Virus record (IMG/VR): IMGVR_UViG_3300021952_000022
Span: 1-34,331 of that record
Strand: one strand, 5' to 3'
From: a virus
Length of the DNA: 34,331 nucleotides
In this document: positions 30,005 through 34,331 of the stretch, in pieces
Layout of the letters: each line of letters opens with the position of its first letter
Position numbering within the stretch: the stretch's first letter is position 1
Notes under the pieces: model-generated
What the model saw: only the letters and a program-made list of their open reading frames with translations
Database searches by the model: none
Told to the model about the DNA's origin: nothing
Made by a program: the position numbers and the translations under genes

Positions 30005-30391
30005 TTATAGGCAATCAAAGGAATCTGAAATTTCAATATCCACACCTGGGGATTCTGAGTATTCTTTACTGGCAATAATCTTGATGATCTGAGAATCATC
30101 GTTATACGCCTGACCAGTCAAACCATCATTTACACCGCGCACCAATTTGTCTAAATCGGGCGGTACGGTGGGATGCTCGCGCTTAACGGTTTTGGGTCGC
30201 TTCAAACGAAACTTCATGCTGATAATGATAGGGCTATCAATGGGGGTACAACCTGCCTTTTTAGCCGCCAGAGCGATTAGCGCCCGCCAGGTGGCAAGAT
30301 CGGTAGCGCGACTATGAATCATTCGCCCATTGCCAATATGTTTCATCGAGCCCTGGGGTATCGGTGTGCCTTCCACCGAAAATTGAATCAC
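30005..30391 (-). CDS. rusA: RusA-like Holliday junction resolvase
   Basis: The 128-residue protein has the RusA order: IQFSVEGTPIPQGSMKH, KFRLKRPKTVKREHP, then PPDLDKLVRGVNDGLTGQAY with Asp79, Asp81 and Asp89, and NDDSQI with Asp98-Asp99. These match the metal-binding acids of the family. It would resolve branched DNA before packaging. The start is GTG 30391, overlapping the previous stop as GTGA. Confidence 0.85.
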   Translation of the reverse strand: MIQFSVEGTPIPQGSMKHIGNGRMIHSRATDLATWRALIALAAKKAGCTPIDSPIIISMKFRLKRPKTVKREHPTVPPDLDKLVRGVNDGLTGQAYNDDSQIIKIIASKEYSESPGVDIEISDSFDCL

Positions 30392-30579
30392 AACTCGATT
30401 GCTACTTTTTCACCCAATGCAACGAAATGGCACTTGCCAGCCCCATCTACATTTTTTAAGCGAAAATCTCTACCTGTTGCCTCATCCTCGATGGATGTGA
30501 CGGTGAAGCGAGATCCCTGGATTATCAGAGTATCTCCCACCTCGGCAGCCTCAACTGCGATCAGTTTGAGTAACTTCAT
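30388..30579 (-). CDS. Small beta-rich hypothetical protein
   Basis: The 63-residue protein reads like a small barrel: KLIAVEAAEVGDTLIIQGSR, FTVTSIEDEATGRDF, then KCHFVALGEKVAIEL. Such SH3- or OB-like small proteins are common beside RusA and replication genes. Function is unknown. Confidence 0.6.
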   Translation of the reverse strand: MKLLKLIAVEAAEVGDTLIIQGSRFTVTSIEDEATGRDFRLKNVDGAGKCHFVALGEKVAIEL

Positions 30580-30625
30580 TTCTGTTCCCCTTAGAACGGT
30601 TGGTTAATTGTCTCACATTACTTAC

Positions 30626-31417
30626 TTACGGCAAATCGGACATTGTGCGAATTCTGTTCAAAACTTCCTTCACACCTTCAGGCATTGGAATCGCCCTTAA
30701 AGCCCGTTCTGCGGCCTCTTCAGGATCAAATCTAGGAGGTTGTACGGTAGGGGTTGTATTCAGGCTCCTAAAGCCATTCTCGACCGTTCTAGGGGGTAGT
30801 GGATCGTCACTCCACCTGCCCTGATTGAGCCATGTTGAAGGATGGGCCGTAAAGGTCGGTACTCGGTTAGGGTCTTTGGCGTACTTTTGAGCGCCAGAAA
30901 TGATCTCTGAGGCTGGAGCAACCTTGATTGCCTTAGCGAAAGCCTTTTCCGCTTCTTGCTTTCCGACTTTTCTAGGATAAACCAACCAAAACTCATCAAA
31001 TTCATTTGATGATGGTTTTTGTTCTTTATCTTTATCTTCTTCTTTATCTTTATCTTTATGGTTCAACGAATGTTCAACGCCCGTTGAACGAACGCTGAAC
31101 GAACGCTTACCAGCCGTTGAAGCCTTCACCGATTTCTCTCGCACTTTTTCCAGGTCATTCTCTATTCGAGAGTGCCACCAAATCCCGTTTTCATCCACAT
31201 CAAAGAACTCAGCCAGGATCTCTTTATCATCGGCCCATTGCTCAGGTGATAGGCGAGCAACATGAGCCAGGCGATCGTTATGGTTGTCCAGGGCTTTTCC
31301 TCGTTGCCAGTAGTTCATCAATAGCAACATATAAGCCCCGTGTTGCTGGGCCGTAAGGTGTGCAGTATCAGCCAAATAATCTGATACATAAAGTTGCATA
31401 TAGGGCAAAGAACTCAT
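30626..31417 (-). CDS. DUF1376-type replication initiation protein
   Basis: The 263-residue protein begins with a DUF1376 (YdaU-type) domain: YMQLYVSDYLADTAHLTAQQ, HGAYMLLLMNYW. A Lys/Asp/Glu-rich linker near 120-133 (KDKDKEEDKDKE) separates it from a C-terminal module with FDEFWLVYPRKVGKQEAEKA and HPSTWLNQGRW, common in phage replication proteins. It probably acts like lambda O or a helicase-loading protein. The linker region of the gene carries a symmetric repeat array that may be the origin. Its start overlaps the previous stop as TAATG. Confidence 0.75.
   Translation of the reverse strand: MSSLPYMQLYVSDYLADTAHLTAQQHGAYMLLLMNYWQRGKALDNHNDRLAHVARLSPEQWADDKEILAEFFDVDENGIWWHSRIENDLEKVREKSVKASTAGKRSFSVRSTGVEHSLNHKDKDKEEDKDKEQKPSSNEFDEFWLVYPRKVGKQEAEKAFAKAIKVAPASEIISGAQKYAKDPNRVPTFTAHPSTWLNQGRWSDDPLPPRTVENGFRSLNTTPTVQPPRFDPEEAAERALRAIPMPEGVKEVLNRIRTMSDLP
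31018..31122. repeat. Iteron-like symmetric repeat array, candidate replication origin
   Basis: Inside the replication gene, GTTCAACG occurs at 31061-31068 and 31072-31079. It is followed by the inverted forms CGTTGAAC (31082-31089) and CGCTGAAC (31093-31100), with a further CGTTGAAG at 31115-31122. The repeats in each pair start 11 bp apart. A strongly A/T-rich purine/pyrimidine tract lies at 31018-31060. Iterons plus an AT-rich tract inside the initiator gene is the lambda O/ori layout. Confidence 0.55.
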
Positions 31418-31683
31418 TACTTACCTTCCAGAAATCTAATAGTGTTGTTGAAAATTGATTCCACCCATTCGGCAAATGATGATTTGCTTTTACCGAAAAC
31501 CCAGCGATCTCTTTCCTCAGCAAGAGTTACTGCTAGTTCGCTCTTAATGCGCTTTTCAATTCCCGCCTCATAATCCCTGGCTCGAACAATAAGAGCGATG
31601 TGATCGCACTCATAAGCGGATAAGCAGCGATCATTATGCAAATCCTCAAATGCCTGGATTGCCTCTTCAATAATAGTTTTCAC
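31417..31683 (-). CDS. Small helical hypothetical protein
   Basis: The 88-residue protein is mostly helical (IIEEAIQAFEDLHNDR, RIKSELAVTLAEERDRW) and ends SFAEWVESIFNNTIRFLEGK. The start is GTG 31683, overlapping the whiB stop as GTGA. No family is recognised. It lies between WhiB and the replication protein. Confidence 0.55.
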   Translation of the reverse strand: MKTIIEEAIQAFEDLHNDRCLSAYECDHIALIVRARDYEAGIEKRIKSELAVTLAEERDRWVFGKSKSSFAEWVESIFNNTIRFLEGK

Positions 31684-32012
31684 ATTAACCTTCTCTCGAC
31701 ATTGGAAGCCTCTAGTACCTCTTCAAATGTTATCCCGAACTCTTCCAAATCCCGCTTTAGTGGCTCTAAGAAACGCGAGTTTAATTTGTCATTTACGATT
31801 TCATTGCGTTCTGCTGACGATACCCCGCCCCACATTCCAAAACGCTCATTGGCAAAACCTACCTCTAGGCATTGCTGACGAATCGGACAAGCAAAACATA
31901 CGCGGCGCATTTGGCGATGGCTTAAATATTTATTCTTCAAAAACTCTTCTTCAAGGTAAAAGAATTCCGTACTTAATCCGCTGCAATTTGATCGTGACCA
32001 ATCAACCTTCAT
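31680..32012 (-). CDS. whiB: WhiB-like iron-sulfur transcription factor
   Basis: From ATG 32012 the product is 110 residues; an ATG at 32033 would add seven. Four cysteines are placed as in WhiB proteins: one near the start (SNCSG), then CFACPIRQQC with C-x2-C-x5-C spacing. They are followed by the GMWGG turn and SSAERNEI. WhiB proteins are confined to actinobacteria and their phages and act with the host sigma factor. It may redirect host transcription, possibly at the phage promoters with the shared element. Confidence 0.85.
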   Translation of the reverse strand: MKVDWSRSNCSGLSTEFFYLEEEFLKNKYLSHRQMRRVCFACPIRQQCLEVGFANERFGMWGGVSSAERNEIVNDKLNSRFLEPLKRDLEEFGITFEEVLEASNVERRLM

Positions 32013-32017
32013 GCGAT

Positions 32018-32674
32018 CTATTTTCCTGAGCATCCAGCAAACCCACTTTCATCGTAGTAAGAGCAATATTCGGCGCAAAAGAATCGAGCCGATCTTTCTG
32101 GCGGTGGTGGGGTGTCCATAGCCTTTACTTCAGCAACCCAGGAGCGGGCCTCTTCAACAAGAGCGAGATTGTAATCATCTTCCCAGCAGACAATATCCGA
32201 CATTTTGCCATCTCTAGGAATGAAAACTAATCCCACGCGCTTTACTGGGTAATGCTGCGAAATCAAACTTGCATAAATATTTACTTGCATTTTCTGTTGT
32301 TTAGTCGGTAAGCCGCCTTTAGCGATCTTTGCCATAGTAACTGTTTTCCAGTCATAAACGGTTTCAGATTTGCGTGAATAGAAATCGCAATGACCCTTGA
32401 AGTATTCATCGCTAAAACCTTCCTCTAATATGAAATCATCGGCAAATACATCGTAAGCCTTCAATGCTTCATAAATGGTGGTGTGCATGGCCGATCCAAT
32501 TATGGCGCTGAGTTTTTCTGTATCGTGATTTGTTTTAGGAGTTTGGTTCAAGATGTGCCACGCCTGGGTTCTGCATCCACCTACTGAACTGGCTCCCAAT
32601 TCAACTTGTAGAGAACGATCTTTTTGGCCGTCTGCTTGATTAAGAGCAGTAGTAAGAGTTTTTATAATATCCAT
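32018..32674 (-). CDS. Cas4/RecB-like 4Fe-4S exonuclease
   Basis: The 218-residue protein has a PD-(D/E)xK nuclease core: His64 (GSAMHTTIYEAL), Asp97 (GHCDFYS), Asp108-x-Lys110 (YDWKTVTM) and Gln130-x3-Tyr134. Four cysteines (Cys34, Cys200, Cys204, Cys215) are placed as in Cas4/AddB iron-sulfur clusters. No CRISPR array is near. It most likely works with the annealing protein and SSB in phage recombination. Confidence 0.8.
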   Translation of the reverse strand: MDIIKTLTTALNQADGQKDRSLQVELGASSVGGCRTQAWHILNQTPKTNHDTEKLSAIIGSAMHTTIYEALKAYDVFADDFILEEGFSDEYFKGHCDFYSRKSETVYDWKTVTMAKIAKGGLPTKQQKMQVNIYASLISQHYPVKRVGLVFIPRDGKMSDIVCWEDDYNLALVEEARSWVAEVKAMDTPPPPERSARFFCAEYCSYYDESGFAGCSGK

Positions 32675-33147
32675 GATTGCAACACCTTAATTAATCGGTT
32701 AATAAAATCGTTAAATTGGGCAGTATTTACCGTAGAACTATCCAGGGTGAAACTATCAACGGTAAAAGTATCAACGGTGAGAGTATCAACCGTTAATGTG
32801 TCGGTAATGATTACTGGTGGCGCAACTCGAACTGGGGTAAATGTCTGAGTTACTTCATTAGTCTGAGTATTAATAACACTCCACACCTGAGTAGATTCAT
32901 CCACTTTAACCGATGTATTTGGATTGTTATTGCCAATGCCGTAATCAATTCCTACGCCCTGCAAAGCGTAATGCTCTCCAGGTTGCAGGGTGAGTTGAGA
33001 GTAGAGACTTCCAGCCCCGCAGGTGGCGGCATCACACATGATCGCCCCGCTGATAGCGTTTCCGTTAGCATCCACTTTTACATAAACATCAGCATTAGCC
33101 GCTGGCATCCATGCGAGCAAAAGAACCGCAATTAATAATTTTCTCAT
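32662..33147 (-). CDS. Secreted protein with pentapeptide-type VDT repeats
   Basis: The 161-residue protein has a clean signal peptide (MRKLLIAVLLLAWMPAANA, cut before DV). A beta domain with two Cys follows. From about residue 113 come five-residue repeats of the form TVDT(L/F), coded by 15-bp DNA repeats at about 32742-32815. It ends with an amphipathic helix (FINRLIKVLQSWIL). A secreted protein made among early genes may coat the cell surface, for example to exclude other phages. That is inference. Confidence 0.65.
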   Translation of the reverse strand: MRKLLIAVLLLAWMPAANADVYVKVDANGNAISGAIMCDAATCGAGSLYSQLTLQPGEHYALQGVGIDYGIGNNNPNTSVKVDESTQVWSVINTQTNEVTQTFTPVRVAPPVIITDTLTVDTLTVDTFTVDSFTLDSSTVNTAQFNDFINRLIKVLQSWIL

Positions 33148-33491
33148 TAGAGATCCATGCTTGATTTAATAGATGATGAAACCGAGCGCGTAATATCTAC
33201 CTGGGTGCGAAGTCGGGCGGCATTTGCGCGAGATGCTTTGACCATAGCCTCAGCCATTGCAAGAGAATTATGCAATTCCTCATTCTCAATAAGCGCCTGA
33301 TCTTCCCGCATGGTCGCGGTCATTTTCATATCTACCTGGCTATTTCTCATGCGAGATTTAGCCATTGCCACTTCAAAATTAGCCTTAGAACTGTGGTACT
33401 TATTTTCAGATTCAACTAAATCGGAATGTGCCTGATCTAATTCTTTGCTGAGGTCAATAAGTCTTTTTTCAATTTGTGCTGGGGTTGTCAT
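33147..33491 (-). CDS. Coiled-coil protein
   Basis: The 114-residue protein is nearly all helix: IEKRLIDLSKELDQAHSDL, then a long heptad-rich region, with NEELHNSLAMAEAMVKAS near the end. It has no membrane segment. It overlaps the genes on both sides (ATGA, TAATG). Function is unknown; it may pair with the small membrane protein next to it. Confidence 0.6.
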   Translation of the reverse strand: MTTPAQIEKRLIDLSKELDQAHSDLVESENKYHSSKANFEVAMAKSRMRNSQVDMKMTATMREDQALIENEELHNSLAMAEAMVKASRANAARLRTQVDITRSVSSSIKSSMDL

Positions 33492-33598
33492 TTTCCGAGT
33501 ACCCCAATCGCTAAGAACATATATCCATAGATAAAGAGCGACCAGAACGCAAAGCGAACTATCGTGCGAACGGTGTAATAAGTCTCTGAATGTTTCAC
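33488..33598 (-). CDS. Tiny membrane protein
   Basis: The 36-residue protein starts at GTG 33598, five bases after GGAG and overlapping the previous stop as GTGA. Residues 14-34 form one membrane helix (FAFWSLFIYGYMFLAIGVL) after a basic N terminus. Together with the secreted protein and the coiled-coil gene it forms an envelope-directed trio. Confidence 0.6.
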   Translation of the reverse strand: MKHSETYYTVRTIVRFAFWSLFIYGYMFLAIGVLGK

Positions 33599-34170
33599 TT
33601 TGTCTCCTCCAAAACCTTCTTACGGGCGCTGATCGCCGCGTTAAGTGTTGATCCCTTTACTGGAACGGTAAGAAGATTTGCCTCTTTTGCTCCTGAATAA
33701 AACATCTTTAATTCATCAATAGATTCGATAGTGGCAATTTGCTCAATCGCTTCAATGGCCATATCAATCTGCTCCTGAGAATAAGTAACCTCTAACTTCT
33801 TTGGAGCATCGGGAGTTTTTTCCTGGCGATTTCGTACCTCTTCGCTAGATGCAATTCCCTTTTTAGTATCTACTGCAAGAGCAGCGACCATTGCGCGACC
33901 CCAGGCAGCAGTTTCAGCGTTTTGCACTTCGCTATCACGGGTGAACGATGTAGGGCCTGGTACTGGCTCCCATGCAGTTCCAACTCCTGGGCGTAAATCT
34001 TCAGGAGTTCGAAAAGCACCTGCGGTATAAACAACCCATGACTTTCCAGCAAAATCAATAAACTTAATATCTAATTGAGCAAGTGAACCGTTTGGATACT
34101 TCTCACGAAATTCAACGATTCGTGTGGCCACATCAATATAATCGAGTGGGCCTTTGTAATTTTGTGCCAT
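33595..34170 (-). CDS. Putative ssDNA-annealing/recombination protein
   Basis: The start is ATG 34170 with GGAGG six bases upstream, giving 191 residues; a longer frame to 34206 lacks a site. It reads YKGPLDYIDVATRIVEFREK, FRTPEDLRPGVGTAWEPVPG, SEVQNAETAAWGRAMVAALA, then KGIASSEEVRNRQ. The AETAAWGRA...KGIASSEEV pattern resembles ERF-type annealing proteins. A Cas4-like exonuclease lies four genes downstream, so an exonuclease-annealase pair is likely. The family call is tentative. Confidence 0.5.
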   Translation of the reverse strand: MAQNYKGPLDYIDVATRIVEFREKYPNGSLAQLDIKFIDFAGKSWVVYTAGAFRTPEDLRPGVGTAWEPVPGPTSFTRDSEVQNAETAAWGRAMVAALAVDTKKGIASSEEVRNRQEKTPDAPKKLEVTYSQEQIDMAIEAIEQIATIESIDELKMFYSGAKEANLLTVPVKGSTLNAAISARKKVLEETK

Positions 34171-34213
34171 GTTGTGCCTCCATATTTTATCTGCCGTTGT
34201 TGGCATTGATCTG

Positions 34214-34243
34214 ATCTTATTGGTTACGGTTTGTATTTGTCCA
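34214..34243 (-). promoter_or_regulatory. Early promoter P1
   Basis: TGGACA (34243-34238) and TAAGAT (34219-34214) are 18 bases apart, and AAACCGTAACC (34232-34222) lies two bases before the -10. The leader before ATG 34170 is about 35 bases. The shared element matches P2 at 29.9 kb. Confidence 0.55.
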
Positions 34244-34269
34244 GTATTTCCGCAATTTATTTTTTGAGT

Positions 34270-34275
34270 TACACT
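34270..34275 (+). promoter_or_regulatory. Divergent leaderless promoter -10 (putative)
   Basis: TACACT (TAnnnT) lies six bases before ATG 34282 on the plus strand, so transcription would begin at the start codon. This is the arrangement of leaderless genes, common in actinobacteria. No clear -35 is seen. Confidence 0.35.
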
Positions 34276-34281
34276 CCTTTC

Positions 34282-34331
34282 ATGATTTCAGTAACTATCC
34301 GCGCTTATGATCTTATGGTTATTGTTGAATC
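34282..34331 (+). CDS. Start of a divergent gene, cut by the window edge
   Basis: The only supported plus-strand coding start reads MISVTIRAYDLMVIVE and stays open to the edge. There is no ribosome site, but the upstream TACACT fits leaderless expression. With only 16 complete codons the product cannot be named. A divergent gene next to the early promoter is often a regulator; this is inference. Confidence 0.35.
   Translation, partial: MISVTIRAYDLMVIVE

Noticed and set aside
32018-32674. Cas4-like protein as a sign of CRISPR
   Set aside because: There is no repeat-spacer array or other cas gene. The repeats near 31.06 kb are 8-bp iteron-like units, not CRISPR repeats.

Overview
This window is part of a tailed, long-tailed (siphovirus-type) dsDNA phage. 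The host is very likely an actinobacterium: there is a WhiB-like iron-sulfur regulator, the head and tail genes resemble those of actinophages, and there is an actinobacterial-type LexA box. Base composition looks moderate (mid-40s % G+C by eye, not computed), which would fit low-GC aquatic actinobacteria better than the usual high-GC soil hosts; that host guess is inference. Almost every gene is on the minus strand, so transcription runs from high to low coordinates. Genes are packed tightly, with many stop/start overlaps of the ATGA, GTGA and TAATG kind.

Right block (34.2 to 25.9 kb, early functions). After a promoter near 34.2 kb come a putative annealing/recombination protein, three small envelope-type or coiled-coil genes, a Cas4/RecB-type exonuclease with four cluster cysteines, WhiB, a DUF1376-type replication protein whose gene carries a symmetric array of 8-bp repeats (candidate origin), and a RusA-type resolvase. 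A LexA-like box and a second promoter, sharing an 11-bp element with the first, start a run of small proteins (several zinc ribbons, an FmdB-like protein, two paralogous PCPTIQAIEKEL proteins, tiny membrane proteins). The run continues to a dNMP kinase and a secreted transglycosylase-like lysin that appears to use a CTG start.

Hub (25.86 to 25.31 kb). A 548-base stretch without recognised protein genes holds a tRNA-Asn(GTT), several terminator-like hairpins, and two near-identical 18-bp palindromic operator candidates 104 bp apart.

Middle block (25.3 to 23.1 kb): an HslV/proteasome-like N-terminal-threonine hydrolase, an HNH endonuclease, SSB, two small helix-turn-helix proteins and a double zinc-ribbon protein.

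Late block (23.1 kb to the left end). A good sigma-70-type promoter leads into a 59-aa gene, small and large terminase, three fibre-like genes, portal, MuF fused to a ParB-like domain, a small beta protein, prohead protease fused to scaffold, major capsid protein with an Ig-like insertion, connector and terminator proteins, tail tube, tail-assembly chaperones G and GT made by a -1 frameshift at CCCAAAA, tape measure, distal tail protein, and a cassette of six short fibre/adhesin genes built from shuffled modules. The last of these runs off the left edge. No integrase, DNA polymerase or obvious holin is seen here, so lifestyle cannot be decided from this window.
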